A DNA stretch of 64,000 bases from NCBI GenBank assembly GCA_001465935.1, contig LNKV01000005.1, forward strand, positions 1,116,001 through 1,180,000, written 5' to 3'. The translations under genes and the position numbers were made by a program. This stretch comes from Clarireedia homoeocarpa. Lineage: Eukaryota; Ascomycota; Leotiomycetes; Helotiales; Rutstroemiaceae. Below the pieces are notes generated by a model that made no database searches, was not told the origin of the DNA, and worked only from the letters and a program-made list of their open reading frames with translations. Of this stretch, positions 1 to 13,372 are shown in pieces. Numbering within the stretch: the stretch's first letter is position 1; every line of letters starts with the position of its first letter.

Positions 1-48
1 TGCCCGGCACCTCTCTCCTCGCTCTCGCACCACCATTCCGCCTCAATC

Positions 49-978
49 ATGTCCCAATCACCACCGCTCGCTCCCGTTGTATCTGTCTGCCATGGCGGTG
101 GGCCGATGCCCATTCTTGACGACCCCGACCATCGCGAATTGATCAAATCAATGCGAACCAAAGTTCCCGAAATCCTCGGCCTGCGTCCATCAGCGAGCAA
201 CGAATCTGCCCCCAACCTGCCTAGAGCCATCGTTCTAGTTACAGCGCATTGGTCCGAATCGACACCACATATAAGCAGTGCCTCGCACCATGACCTGCTA
301 TACGATTACGGTGGTTTTCCGCCCGAGAGTTACGAATTGAAATATCCAGCTCCAGGAAGTCCCGAGGTCGCCAAGGAGATTTTTGATTTACTGGATGGAG
401 CGGGCATGAAGCCTGTATTAGATGAGAACAGAGGTTCGTTGACACCCAATCCCCCCTCTGACATTTCGCCTCCAACAAGGAACATACTGAACTAACAATC
501 CCCAGGTTGGGACCATGGGGTATTCGTCCCCCTCCTGCTTATCGAACCTTCTGCCCGCATCCCCATCGTCCAACTCTCCGTCCTCCGCTCCGCCTCCCCC
601 AGTACCCACTACGCCATGGGGCAAGCGCTCGCCCCCCTTCGCGAACGCAACATCGCCATCGTCGGTTCTGGCATGCCCACCTTTCACAACCTGCGCCTCA
701 TGTTCAGCGGGCTCGCAAACACACCCAAGTACATCCAGCGCAACAAGGAATGGTCATATCGTTTAACGGAAACATTGAAAATCGCGGATGCAGAGAAGCG
801 GCGCAAGGAACTTGAAGGATGGAGAAGTTGGACGGGGGCGCAAGATGCGCATCCCGAGCGGGGTCAGGAGCATTTTATGCCGCTGATTGTGTGCGCGGGG
901 GCTGGGGGAGAGGGCGGAGCAGAAGGTTGGGCGGATGAGGTTATGGGGTCGCCGCAGTGGACTTATTATTGGAAGTGA
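49..978 (+). CDS. LigB/DODA-type extradiol aromatic ring-opening dioxygenase
   Basis: Two exons, 49..433 and 506..978, joined across a 72-bp GT-AG intron (donor gttcgt, acceptor ccccag), give 285 residues, normal for the family. The family cleaves catechol-type rings using a non-haem metal and is cytosolic. Seen: an N-terminal CHGGGP motif, then TAHW, then WDHGVFVPL just after the splice junction, then FHNLR near residue 200. These match the metal-binding and catalytic histidines of the 4,5-DOPA dioxygenase-like class III extradiol enzymes. The first ATG lies 48 bases into the window and precedes the conserved HGGGP block by 13 residues, so the CDS looks complete. The substrate cannot be told from sequence. 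No pathway neighbours are present. Confidence 0.9.
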
Positions 979-2630
979 AGAGGTAGATTCTTTGATGATA
1001 TCGAGGAATAGCGTATAAGGATGAAATTCTAAATGACTACAGAACTACTAATATCCATTACGCTTATACCCATCTCACTGTGAGCCACCACCGACTATAT
1101 ATATATCAACCTAAACACAGTGTTGAATCCACCCTCATCTTCATCTCCACTTCCCAAGTTCCATCTACAGAATTGCTAATTTTTTATTTATTTTATTTTC
1201 ATTTTTTCTTTTTTCTTTTTTCTTTTCTTTTATTTTATTTTATTTTATTTTATTTTATTTTATTTTATTTTATTTTATTTTATTTTACTATTTATTTTTT
1301 TAATTGCATTTAACTGAAAATGCTAAGGATTATATACAAATCTAGCTCTCTCTCATGCCCTTTCCAATATTATTGCTACTACTTCACTCTTCCCTATCTG
1401 TCCTCGCAAGTTGTTCTACTCGTATACTTCCTTCATAGCTAGAGCTAGAGCTAGAGCTAGACCTCTTCTAACCAACCAATAACAATCAATAGCTAGCTAG
1501 CTAGGCTTTCGGCCAAGACTTACTTTTACTTGACTTAGCCAGTCAGTCCCTAATACCATCCATACCTTACCCTCCCTCCCTCCTTGCCGCGGGATGGATG
1601 GATTCACTAGCACAAACAAACGGGCAGGGTGATCTGTGCACTTATACAGTACTATTTTATGTTTTCTCTTTGCATACAAGTTAAGTCAAGTTAGTGTCAA
1701 ATAAATAGGGTAGATGTCTGATGTCTGATGTCCAAGGGCTAGTCTAGTGCATATCGAACCAAACCAACCCAAATATTGCAACGCAAATATAATATTCCTG
1801 AACCCTCCCTCCTCAAGGAAAATCGGACTGAAATCTTAGTTAGATTCCTAGCCGCAATTCCATGACTTTAGTAGCTAGACTTGATGTAGAGATTTGACTT
1901 ACTTGGTTCTCAACACGTTATTTGCCCTAGGCAGTGATTATATCCCTCATTTCACAAACCCAGATCAGTAAACACACATGCAGGCATCTCGTTTTGATCT
2001 TTTTTGGCCTTTTCATTCATTTGCATCTCTTATTTACTCTTCTCTATTCTCCTTCCTCTTACTCTCATTCTTCTCTTCTCTGCAAGCGCTCGCTCCAATA
2101 TATAATACACAATGCACAACAGAATAATATCTGTCCGCCCATCCCTCTATCAATCCAACTAACCAAATCCAATCCTATCTAATCAAACCCAATCCATCCC
2201 CATCCCATTGAATGAATCCCCTGCACCATTTTCCCAACCGATCCATTTTCCTTAATCCAGGTCATCAGTCATATCAAGTCATCCAAAGCCGGTCCATGAA
2301 CAAAATGGAGCGAACTATAAAAATCTCCTCCTTCCCTGATTTCCTCAATCTTCCAACTTCAATATACAACCAATCCCAAATCAAAATTCAATCCAGTCTA
2401 TTAATACAAAACCTCCTCTTCATGATAATAATAGTAATGATGCCGGCGATAAAAGCTCGCCAAAAATGCAGCAAAGTGTAAGTATCCTAGGTACAGTACT
2501 TCGTATCGAGTCAAAAACATGCGCCTCAGAAAAGAAGCCAAAGAAAAAGAAAAAGCTAGTTGTAGTATCGCCCAGGATTAAAGAAGACAACAAACTCCTT
2601 ATAGCAATTGGATTTCCGATCTGAGTCCAT
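979..2630. other. Intergenic region without recognisable gene
   Basis: Between the 3' ends of the converging dioxygenase and magnesium-transporter genes. It is AT-rich and C/T-rich, with a pentanucleotide microsatellite (separate entry) and a short agctag run near 1438-1460. Open frames here are low-complexity translations of T-rich DNA. Part of it is expected to be 3' UTR. Confidence 0.6.
1227..1287. repeat. (TTTTA)n pentanucleotide microsatellite
   Basis: About twelve nearly perfect copies of a TTTTA unit, preceded by a T-rich tract with scattered C residues from about 1170. It lies in the convergent 3' flanks of two genes, so it is not expected to be coding. Confidence 0.95.
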
Positions 2631-4851
2631 CTAAATGAAAGCGCCCGGAGGACCATCAAATTTCTCACCTCGGCTTTCTCGCCGTGGTGGTGTGAGATTT
2701 CTCCTGTAGCCTCTTGGAGGAGAGTTGTCCTGGGTTCTGAACTTTCTATCAGGCCAGTCATCTTCTAGTTCGTCTTCGTCGTCATCATATGATGGTACGC
2801 TGGAGATGTTCGATGGACTTTCAGTTCTGGTGTCTCCTTTGACCAAACCTAACCTCTCTTCTTCGGTTGCTCCCTTGATGACTGAGCTGTTGCTTCCATG
2901 ACGGGAGCCCATACGTTGGCGCGCGGCCGGTGGTGAGTTAACTTTCTCATGAGGTCCATCTGCCTGATTGCTCGGGCCCTTTCTGAAGACATTCTGGAAG
3001 GAGAATTGTCTTCGAGCAGAGTGAGGTGGTGGGGTGGGCGCAAGACCAGACTGGAAAGTGTGTGCTGGGGTTTGAGGTCGAACTGGATCTTCGAGAATAG
3101 TGATATGTCTTCCAGTGCCTGCACCCACGTATTCAGTTTTTTGTTCGTTTAATGCTGGAGGAAGACCAGGGGTATGAGCTATGTTCCCATCATGTCCGTA
3201 ATAGGCATTTGCGTTTTCATCGCTGCCTTTGTAGGGTGGGAGAGATATCTCAGTCAATGGGACCGGATGCATGGGACTATGAGTAATAGGGTTTGGCATC
3301 GCCGGACTTGTGATCGATCTACCGCGGGTGACACGGTTGCGAATGGTGCCGAAAATTGAAGATCCTAAACCGCCAGTACTTGGGCGAGCTTCTTCATCAC
3401 GATCAGAATCTGATTCATCTGGGAACCGAGACATGCCGAGAGGTGGGTGCACAATGGGTGTACGAGGCAATGGTGTACGCAATCCTTCGAAAGGTGGTAG
3501 GCTGGAATCGCCACGAGAACGCGCAGATCGAATGCTCGGGTGGGTGGAGCCAATGGTTGTCCTACGTCGCCGTAGGCCATCCCATTCGATGTGCTCGTTC
3601 TCTCCAATCGGCTCCAAATCGCGCATTTTCTCGTCATGAAGCCTCTTCGCTTCCTCCATCTCCATCTTCTGTCTGGCACTTGAGAATCGTCGAACTATAG
3701 CTGCCGCTCCTCTGATGGCGTCTGCCTTTGGTTCTGTCTCTGGTTGTTCCTGTTCTGCAATGGTGCGCATTTGGTCAAGATCACCTGCGAACACTGCTGT
3801 ATCAGGGACATCTTTAGCAGATTTCGAAAGCTGTAGTAGCACGACCCCTGCGCAAATAACGAAAAAGCCCATCACTACTGTAACGATGGATGTTACAGTC
3901 CCTTTGAATCCTCGGAACAAAATCGCAGATGTGATAATAGTGGCGCTGGTGAACATCACGTAATACGTGGGCGTAACCAAAGCTGCATTAAATAGGTTGA
4001 GAGCTTTCTGTAATAATAGGTTAGCAGATATTTCAGGACAGGGAAATACAACCTACGTTCAGATATATGATCTCGGTCAAAAGTGTCCCAATGACAAAGA
4101 CGAACAGAACGTAAAGAAACCATTGATTGTACTGCTTTGTACCTCCAATTTGAGCAACAATTGCAGAACCGAGTCCTTGAGTTGCAACGACGCTGAGTCC
4201 CCCTATCAAACTACAGATGGTCAGATATACCAGCATTGATTTCTTTCCATATCGCGGTCCAGCCCAAAGTGCAGTAAAAATGCATCCAATGATAATAACT
4301 CCGGCATAGCTGAGAAAGCCTGGCGCAATAACAAAATGTTGCATTTCCTGAATAGTAGCAGCCGAAGCCTCCTCTGGCGCATTCATCACAATAACCACGG
4401 ATCCGATGATACACAAAAAGCATCCCACTTTTCCAACCATACTCAATCGTTCTTTCAGAAAGATGGCAGATAGAATCGTGGTAATAACAACGCTAAGTGC
4501 TCCAAGAGGAGTAACCAAAATAGCATCGACAAATGCATATGCAACGAAATTGCAGATCTCTCCAATAATCATGAGAGTCATACCACCCCACCAAAAGGCG
4601 TTCTTAAGGTATGCATATCCTTCTCCCGCTTCCTCTTGGTATTTATCGTTGGCCTTTAATAATCCGATTTTCTTCAGCACAAAAGATATTCCAATGAAAA
4701 CTCCTGACGCTACTGCCAGTGATATACCAATCGCTTTGTATATGGGAGGTCGCTCTTTCGTCGACGCATCGGATGTACTTGTGCCATTTGTTGTGTTTGC
4801 TCTTGCATAGATCAGATTGGCAGCGAGGAGCGCATGCCCAGCTTGGTCCAT
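2631..4851 (-). CDS. NIPA-like magnesium transporter
   Basis: Exons 4851..4057 and 4007..2631 (minus strand) are joined across a 49-bp intron (GTAGGT...TTACAG), giving 723 residues. The first about 370 residues form the DUF803/NIPA multispan membrane core in the EamA/DMT superfamily. There are about nine hydrophobic segments, including one ending in FVLKKIGL and one with VTPLGALSVV. The C-terminal half is a long hydrophilic tail rich in Ser, Arg, Pro and acidic residues, as in fungal NIPA homologues. Known members move Mg2+ across plasma or endosomal membranes. The ATG at 4851 (MDQAGHALL) is preferred over an in-frame ATG at 4920 because the extra residues are not family-like. The tail may carry regulation, which is inference. 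Confidence 0.88.
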
Positions 4852-7671
4852 GATGAGAGAATTTGGCGGAAACCGCCTGAAAAGGAAATAAGGTCTTCGA
4901 GTGTCGAAGTAGATCAGCAAATGTCGATATAGTATATCGAATATCGGAAAGATTTCTTGGAGTTGTTGATTATGCGGGGGGATTGTTTATGACAGCCTCG
5001 AAGCTATGTCAATGTCGCATGAATTTGAGCGGGGGAAGTATTGTCGACCGATGCAATATAATCGGTCCGATGAACTCGACAGTCGTAGATTCAGGCTATC
5101 CCAGAAGTTCTAACGAGATATCTCAGCTTGGGGAAGCAGTTCGTGGAAGGATGAATCCGGCGAAACAAATGTTGTGAGGAGTGCGATATCTGTGCTGACG
5201 AGTTGCAGAACTTGGAATACCTCCAAGACGTAAATGGACAGGAAGAGTGGAGAACGTGTAAAGGGGCATTAAAAGTTATTGATCGAGTTCCTGGCGAAAT
5301 TGAATATCAACAATTTTGGAAAAGACGACAATCCGCAATTTTCGATTCTGCTATTGTCTCTCATAAAAGCATGAAAAGTACAGAGGGTACTTTGCAGAAC
5401 AGTACGAAGTAAGTGGATTGTTATCGAGTCTGGAATCTGGATGGGCAGGTATTACTTCGTACTGTGGGTTGGAAGACGCTAATCTCAGATGATAAGAGGT
5501 GGCTGGAGTGGCTGGTAGGGGTACGATGGGCCACTCTTGGGTTATTCTTGGCTCCTCTGGACGACATGGACAATGCGAGGGCGCAAGATCTATAAACCCC
5601 CGAGTCCCCATAGAAAGTCGCTGACAGAAGGGGCTGTGTAGATGCACCTTCTGATAACTTTACGATGCTTTACGTTGATGGTGTGTTGTTGTCTCAGGGA
5701 TACGAAGAGCTGGCGGCGTATGGATACGGGCTGTCAGCCGAGAATCCCGCGGTGGGAGGACCTTTTCCAGCGCAAAGTAAAGCAACTTCAAACACGTAAC
5801 TATCATGAATCACCAAGAATGGGAAGATAACCACCCCCCGTGAGCCCAGCCTGGCTGCGAACAGTGAATAGCAACCCAGCAAAGCAAGCCAAGCCAGTTG
5901 CGTTGCCCTTCTTACCTCGACGAGTAAACATTTGCGCCAATCGTTCCAGCTGGAAATCCTTGGATTCCCTTGCCCCATGCGTTTCTCTAGTGACAGCCCA
6001 GTTACGTAGCTTGCTCGGGCATCGTCAAGCTTTCCAACTTCATTGGCTGTAAGATCTTAAATCCAGGAACATCACTGTCCATCAGAGCTCCACTCAAATG
6101 TGTGCATCAACCACTTGCAGGACAAGTTCGTGTCACTACGAACCGTTTTCTCGCACTGTTCAGCTGTATGTCGCAGTCGAGGTCGAATGGAGCTCCATTG
6201 ACTGCATCAGAATGTCGGTGTCGACACCTTTTTGCTCAAAAGCAGACTTGAAATACCTGGGCAATTCCTTCGGCCTCCCCACCTCGCCCACACAGTAAAC
6301 CCAACGCGCAACATCCGGGGTTCTTTGCGACAGCGTCTGAGAGGTCAAACCCTGTTTTCCCCTCGGCTGCTCATACTTTAGGTCAGGATCGGCAAAGTCC
6401 CCTTTGTTTGAAGTTTGCCATCATCGTGGCCAACCTGTGGTCTGGAGAATCCTGGACGGAGTTTCATCGATCTGTTGCACGCAGACCTCATCACAATCGC
6501 AAGGCGCATTGTCAGAGGTCGGTTATGTTGGTGGCTACACTCTCGCAGATACAAGATCGAGGTGAATTAAGCTCCAATACATCGGATAACGGTCGATAGC
6601 TTCTAATACTGTACTCGTAATTGAACTGGGAGTTTCTTTTGTTCTAGCAGACATTGCAAGTTCTTCCGCCTGCGCCACACTTTTGAAACTGAGTAGAAAC
6701 ACTAGGTCACGTGTAGTGCTTGTGGCAAGAACCCTCACACAACGACTGTCTCAGCAGAGTCGTGGTGACGATTTATCATAAATGGTTGTTTCACTGAAGG
6801 TGCTTATAGAAATTTGTATAGTCTGTCACTATAGGAATCCAAATGAATCATATGGTGCGGTCCTAGTGTTAAGTCGGATTTAACACCTCGCCGACGACTA
6901 TTTTCTGGACTCATATTCTAGAGTCATGAAGTTGTGCTAGCAATGTGGCGTTCTACATGTCTTATAGTGCGATACTCTGCAGTTTCTTTGCATCTTCTGG
7001 TTCAGCAATGCAATACTTTGACGTTTCTCCAAGTTGGGAGGACATGATGGTTAATCTACATCCTGGCATACTTATGATGAGGGTATCTACGCCTTCAACT
7101 ACAGCATGAGCATGCTATCCTCTTCTAACGTACGATGGATGGTCTTGCCTGCCTAAGAGTTTCCAACTGTTGAACATCTTGGAGCATGCCAAGAAGTATT
7201 AGAAATACAGTTAGAGGTCACAGTTATCATAGTTGATGGAACATGGATCTAACTAGACATTATCTCGACTTCCGGTGGCTCGCTAAACTACTCTGCCGTA
7301 GTATTGACAACAAATGTGTTTACCGTTCCTTCCTGTTGTCTTAAAGTCTGTGAGACCTATGTTCAATCCCTTGGATCATTGAACGGTACTTAATCTTGAG
7401 GATAAATAATTGTACTCCCTGTCAATTTACAGACAGAACGTTGTCGACGTTCTATGATTGGTCAAAATTTAGAGTGGGGAGCAACAAGAGGTACATACAA
7501 GGGGTACAATATCGTGAACAGCAGACCGCTGTAACATTGAAAGGTATGAGGACAGGGGAGCAAAGGGCATTTAAAAGAACACGATGGACAAACATTGTTC
7601 TTGAATCTCAATCCATCAGTTCTCTCGGGGAATTCCAATTCTCAAATTCAAGCATTTCCACTGCCACCACG
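4852..7671. other. Long intergenic region, no supported gene
   Basis: 2.8 kb with only short, composition-driven open frames (under 100 codons) that lack recognisable domains or convincing exon series. The first few hundred bases are the promoter side of the magnesium transporter. I see no transposon coding remnant, terminal repeats or RNA gene. Confidence 0.5.
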
Positions 7672-8699
7672 ATGCAGCTTGAGTATTACCTGATATCCTT
7701 CCTTACATATGCGAGTGAGACTCTTGCATTGACACCAAACTATCCCCGGGTGCCCGTTCGCAGCAACGTAAGTCCAGATAACTTGTCGACCCTGCACCTC
7801 ACATTAAGTATGATCTTTCTATCTCCTCCAACACGGCTCACCACAGTACGAAATATACTGACACCTGAAGGAAGCATTCAGAGGACTCTTAAAAACCATG
7901 GGTAACTGAAGTACAACGGCTTTTATGCCTACCAAACATCGCCTAGCAGTGGGAATGACATTGTTGTTTGACAGACAGAAAGATGAGCAAGCATGGTTCC
8001 TCAACGACTCATTATGTCACACTCCATCTCTTCTATGCTATATAATTCCGATTCATTCGAACAGCAAAGACTCAACTAACAACACTCTACGCCCCGCTTA
8101 TCCAGTTTTGGTCAGCACCAACACCACCTCAATAACAACGAATTACACCCCCTCCTCCGTGACATCTATCCAACCCATCCGTGCCCAGCTCATCTGCTCA
8201 CAAATCAGCTTCTTCCAACCAGCGAAGAAAGTCCCCTGCGCCATCCGCGTTACTGCTTACGATGCACGCGGTACGTTGTATCCACAACGGTGTGCAAGTA
8301 TTTTATATCAGCTAGGACTACGACGTGTGCGTTCTCCACAACGTGGACGAAAACCGCGAAGCCTTCGTTCAGGATTATTACTCAGAAGGGTGATTATGTT
8401 TTTGTTTTGGGATGATTTCCAGACGCACTACAATTGTGAGGGTGGGTTTAGAAATGGTCCAAAGTATGGATCTATCCAGCTTTGCCTTTTTCTTGATGTT
8501 TATGTAGAAAAGGCACAGTTCTCATTCAAAAATCACCACGTCAGACCTGACTGCTGATGTTGGGAGTATAACTCCAGCTCTGGTGGGCCCATTGACCGGA
8601 GGCCTCGGATCGGTGAATTTTGTTTTGGATGATGTGGATTCGTACGATAAATGTAGTGACAATTGGAAGAATGATGCAGATACAGGGCAATGTGTTTAA
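7672..8699 (+). pseudogene. Doubtful, possibly decayed small secreted-protein locus
   Basis: Several protein-like exon fragments lie on the plus strand but do not join cleanly. A start at 7672 opens a mildly hydrophobic N-terminus ending at a good donor (gtaagt, 7768). A segment near 8100-8275 encodes a Cys-containing stretch including PCAIRVTAYDAR. A segment near 8320-8390 reads well in two frames. A clean last exon, about 8519-8699, encodes a Gly/Val-rich then Asp/Cys-rich end finishing DTGQCV. Splice phases between the middle segments conflict, so either the model is missed or frameshifts have broken it. I do not recognise the family. It could still be a functional small secreted protein with unusual introns. 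Confidence 0.3.
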
Positions 8700-9004
8700 A
8701 ACATTCTTCTAGAACGTTCACGAGGAAATGGAGTTTGCGTTGAAGCTTCGGTAGAATGCTAAAAGCCTAAATGATAGGAGAGGAGCCTTTGAGGAGATGC
8801 TCCCACATATCTAACGGCTGATGACATGCTATCTACTATCAACTTCCGTACTTGGTTCTAGTCACATGCTACTGCCATGTTCTCAGTCATTGAATGCTAC
8901 ACATTGAAATCAATAATATGAGTGATTGAGTATGTGCTTTCAAATATATATGCTGCTATAAGTTGTTGCAAAAGATAATCAAAATAGATAACAAGATCAA
9001 GATT
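8700..9004. other. Intergenic spacer
   Basis: A 305-bp AT-rich spacer between the doubtful locus and the 3' end of the DUF3176 gene. No feature was recognised. Confidence 0.5.
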
Positions 9005-11112
9005 CTATATATTACTTGCACCTCGAAGTCTCCATTCCCCATCCGCGTCGTGCCTCAGCGAGATCTTCAAAGTTTCCACTGCATGTTCGTTCTCCGACGT
9101 GCTACGTAACCCTCCTATCTGCATATGGGTTTCATCGCTGAGCGCCAGCAACGTCGATATCGTGGAAGACTTCCATACTTTGTATTTTTTGGCCTGTACC
9201 ATCGACTGCACGATCGTAATCGTAACGAAAAGAATGCTTAGCAAAGCCAGTGTTACCGGTGCCGCGATATAACCCCATTGCACGCGGACGAAGGTCTGGT
9301 CCTGCCACGCTGTGCCATTGGCGAGGGTATAGATAGGTTTGCTTGTGTCTGTGGTGACGATAGTATGGTCTGTTTGTCGTACTCTAGTGATAGGAGAATG
9401 ATTAGTTTGATTCTCATGGGTTTCGTACGCATTCCACTCATACTTACATGTTCGTCATGCTGGTGGCTATATTTTGCAGTAGTTCATTTAGGCCTGCCTG
9501 ACCGAGTACAGTAGTGTTGGGATGTAAAGCATCTGAATTAAAAGGTTGGTAGAAGGCTTCAGCGGCGTCGGATGTTTTATAAAAATCGTTGCCAATATAA
9601 AACACGGTTCCATTTAAGGTCTTCCGGAGGTAATTTGATAGAACGTTATGGGTGTTATAATTGACATCATACTTGATTCCAGTAAATTCATAGCTGAAAT
9701 CAGTCGTGGTATTAAACAATGGTCCAGTATAATATGAATGTCCATCGTGTGTGAAGTTATTTGTAGACCCCAACCTAGTTGTCAATACCACACCGTTAAC
9801 AACCGATGTATTGAATTTCTGTGCGCACCATTCAAATACGAACTCAACAGCGCTGAAGGGTCTTGGGTCGCCATATGGTTTCGATGGATCTTTGTACATC
9901 ATGAAAACATCCGCAAGGGGAGACGGGGAATCCGAGAAAGCGATAGTATCACTGAAGTTTAGAGGAGTCCCGCCACTCACAAAGTCCGTCGTGTTCAGGG
10001 GTTTGGCCACGGATGACATGTTAAATCTAGGAAGAGCGCCATAAAGAGTCTCGATGTAGTGCCGATCAGTCAGAGACCATTTGTCCTCCAGGAAACCCTT
10101 CTCGTCTTGATAGCTGGAATACGACAAATGGCTCGAGATATCTTGCCATCTCATACACACGGCGAGAGATTGGTAGATAGGCCAAGTGCAATTTCCGGTA
10201 GCACAATATGGCTGAGTCTCGTTGAGCCTAGAGCCGGACGTAAGAATTCCATTTTGGACTGCGGCCTTCATGAAAAGTGGAGGATCTGGAGTTTGTTCTT
10301 GCGTCCCCCCTGGACAACACAAAAAGTAATGGTTAGCAAATCACTAGTTGAGGAGCAAATAAGAGGATGGTAAGGGAACAAACAGCGTACAAGTGTACAC
10401 AGTCCCGCGATAAAATTCTGTATCCCATCTCAATGCTGTAGACACATACGCCAGGCCGGAGGAGGGAGCTGCTTCCGGTTGTACTTCATAATGCAAAAGT
10501 TCTTGAGAAAGTGGGTCGACAGCGAGACCAAGAATAATGAGCAGAGCTCCAATAGAGACAACTTGTCTATCAAACAAGTTAGCAAATTAAGCAATGACTT
10601 TGATGCCATGGAATATATACTTGCCGTACGTTGAATCGCCATATTAACATCAATGAACCAAAGGCCCCTCTACTTCCACGATCAAAGGCCTCCAACTCTA
10701 TCAAGGGTTTGGCGGAGCTTGAAAACCAGACCCACTTCTGTTGACTGATACATTCAGCTACAGCGAGAAGGAGACTGGCACGACCAACGGTTGTTAATAT
10801 GGAGATGACGGTGTTGAGGGTAATGCCCACGCCTCCAATGGTATTAATTTTGGGTGCAGGTTTATCTTGATAGTGCCTCAAAACAAGACAGATCGCGATG
10901 AATGAGATAGTGCCTATGAGGACAGCGACAATCTCAATAAGCCACCAATTTTGTATCCAGGACGCGTATATAGTAGTCCGTGGTCGTGTGGTTTTCTCCC
11001 CGGGCTTGTCTCGCGGGAGGCGTCTATCAGATAAAAGGAATTCTCCATTAGACGACTCCGATTCGCTTGCTCTTTCGTCCGAGGTGACTAACGGAGGATT
11101 AAACTGACCCAT
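9005..11112 (-). CDS. DUF3176 family integral membrane protein
   Basis: Four exons, 11112..10625, 10566..10391, 10309..9448 and 9383..9005, total 1905 nt or 634 residues. The N-terminal half shows the DUF3176 pattern. A membrane segment starts at WWLIEIVAVLIG. A second hydrophobic stretch covers GITLNTVISILTTVGRASLL, then SQQKWVWF and a conserved RGSRGAFGSLMLIWR. A third hydrophobic segment, VVSIGALLIILGLAVDPL, lies across the first splice junction. A large central region has many N-x-S/T sites and scattered cysteines and looks extracellular, followed by a C-terminal membrane span (YIAAPVTLALLSIL) and a short tail. Function of the family is unknown. Intron 1 is best read as GC-AG (gcaagt donor), because the GT alternative three bases downstream breaks the frame. 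The other introns are GT-AG, with the second donor (gtacgc) the least certain. Confidence 0.85.
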
Positions 11113-13372
11113 GATTCAGCCTGATTCGAGCCCAGAAATAAGAGACAAATAAGGAGCAGAGATCTCCTGGTGTTCTAATGACACAGTGTTTCCATAACAC
11201 TTCTCCATCATCCTAGAGGAAAGACTGTGTTCATCACCAACATTATAAAGCATTATTTGCGGGAAGGTAATTTCATGTTCAGGACTACCTTAAACAAGGA
11301 TTAGAAATAATCCTCTGATTATGCTGTGACCAGCGTTTTCCATCATGCATTCCTATCCTTCACGTACAACCTGCGAATCCCTGTACTTTGCATCTTTTGA
11401 CTCAATCATCCTGCGGTTGGGCATCAGAGCCCGGAATGCAGCTATTCTCATCACCATAATCTCTGTTCCGCAACCGATTAAGGGACTTCGGGGGTGGTTT
11501 AGCTGCCAAGCCGGAGAATTTTTCAGCGACACCCTACTCAACCTCCTGCCCACGTAATTTACCTTCCTTTCTCAGTCTACTTCTTCTTTTGCCGAGTGAC
11601 AATCCACTTCAACTCTCCACGTATGAGCTGTTGTGGTTGGAATACATCTTTGGCGTGAAGGGGCATATTCTGCGTCTGTTTCTGAATCCATGCTGCTCTG
11701 CGGGAATGGGAACGATGTTGGGAATAAGAACGTTTCCTGACGGTGGCGTTGGTAGACGCGAGCAATCCTTTGCGCTTGCATGGCTTGATGGCACCGCGAC
11801 ACGAGTTTTAGTCTGCTTTTTCACGAGTTGCTAGCCGTTGGCATCATCGAACTAGTGATCTCCCGCGCTTGTATGACCTGATGGCTTTTTATATTGAGTC
11901 TTAGATCTGCTTTATTGTATCTGTTACTCACCGAGCTTGTTGACCTTGCGGCAGCTAGATTGGGTGAGATCGATTTTTCCGTCTTTGTGTCTCCCATTTT
12001 AGAACTCAAGATTACGGCGCAGCCAATTGTACTGAGTTTGGGGGTACTCTAGCCTCCACCATTTCTGCACTGCTTATGGGGTCTATACGTGAAAACGTTA
12101 AGATAGCTATTGATAGTACAGGGACAGAGTTCCATGATTGAATGATATCCCGAATCCTATTTCATAGGCTTTCCGAGGCATGGATTGTATTTGTTGTCCC
12201 ATAAGTCCTACCTCTACGGCTTTGGAGAAGTCTACTTAAGCTCATCTCCATCTTTTAAGCTTGACTTAGACCTGTAAGCAGACTTGCCCCTGTTACAATA
12301 CCACTGGGCGGGTTTCGCGGGGTAATCCGACAACCTTAATTCTTACCAGCAAAATATAACTATCGCCGTTATTTAGAGGCCCCCTTAGATGACTAAAACT
12401 CCCCTTCTTACTCGTTTTCGCAGTAACGTCATGTTCTTCTTTCTCTTACCAGACTCTTACTAATGCGAGAGCTGACCACCACAAACACTGTGTGGGATAT
12501 GTTTCTCGCTGCAGCTGTCAATTGTTTGGGCATTACAAGATATGAGACTCTCCAGGTACAGGAATGCAGGGACGCAGGATGGTGCATTACAGCATCCTCA
12601 CCTTCATTCTGCGCTCTCCACCCACTCTGCAATAGCTCACTGGGTCTTCATTGAGTATTGACTAAAGGGGTCGGGCTAGGTGTTCTTGATTGGTAACCTG
12701 CAAGCGAGTTTCGGCCGGTTCTACTTAAATCACACAGGGATACAGTAGTTCGAAAATGTGATGAAGCTGGATAGGATATCGCTGATTTGGTAGATTATCG
12801 ATTGTTATACTTCGGAAACTCGAGCTGGCTCTCGAGCTATTTGTAGCTGTTTTGTTTGAGTGCAATGAGATATCGGAATCCCCAACAGGCATTGAAAGAT
12901 TTTAAATGCTGCTTTGGGTCACTTCGCTCAAGCTTGTTTCATTTTCCTTACACAATACGTAAAGTCATGAAGGGAAGTTTCGAAAAAAGCTCAAGTATGG
13001 TAGTATACTCTGAAGCATGAAGTGAAGTTGAGCGAGCTGTATTCCTGTCAGAATTGGCTGATTGAGTTATCAGAGGCGCAGAGCTCCGACTTTGGTGCTC
13101 TATTGAATGTCCTATCTTCCTGATACGACGTTAGTCTAACGTTAGAGACTAGTTTTGTATTTGGTCCGATGCTGATGAAACATCATGAAGTATCAGGGGA
13201 CAGCTGAATAGACAATGAAAAATTCGTGAATTAAGCCCACCAGGGCTCGGAATATTCAGTCAGAAACCATGCAAGAGAGTCCAGCTACGAATTCCGTCTA
13301 TGTACGATACGCCATAAAATACAGCTCATCCAATGGTCATCTCGTCGTTAACAATGAGTATTTAAGACCTAT
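11113..13372. other. Intergenic region, no supported gene
   Basis: 2.26 kb upstream of the DUF3176 gene and downstream of TAM41. Open frames are under 82 codons, overlap on both strands and have no domain-like content. No transposon hallmarks were seen. A decayed repeat cannot be excluded without a genome comparison. Confidence 0.5.

Noticed and set aside
1080..1313. 77-codon frame rich in Phe/Ile/Leu/Tyr
   Set aside because: Translation of the TTTTA microsatellite and the T-rich tract; no coding character.
11113..13372. Possible transposon relic in the gap
   Set aside because: No transposase or polymerase motifs, terminal repeats or target duplications could be seen by eye. A repeat search against the genome would be needed.
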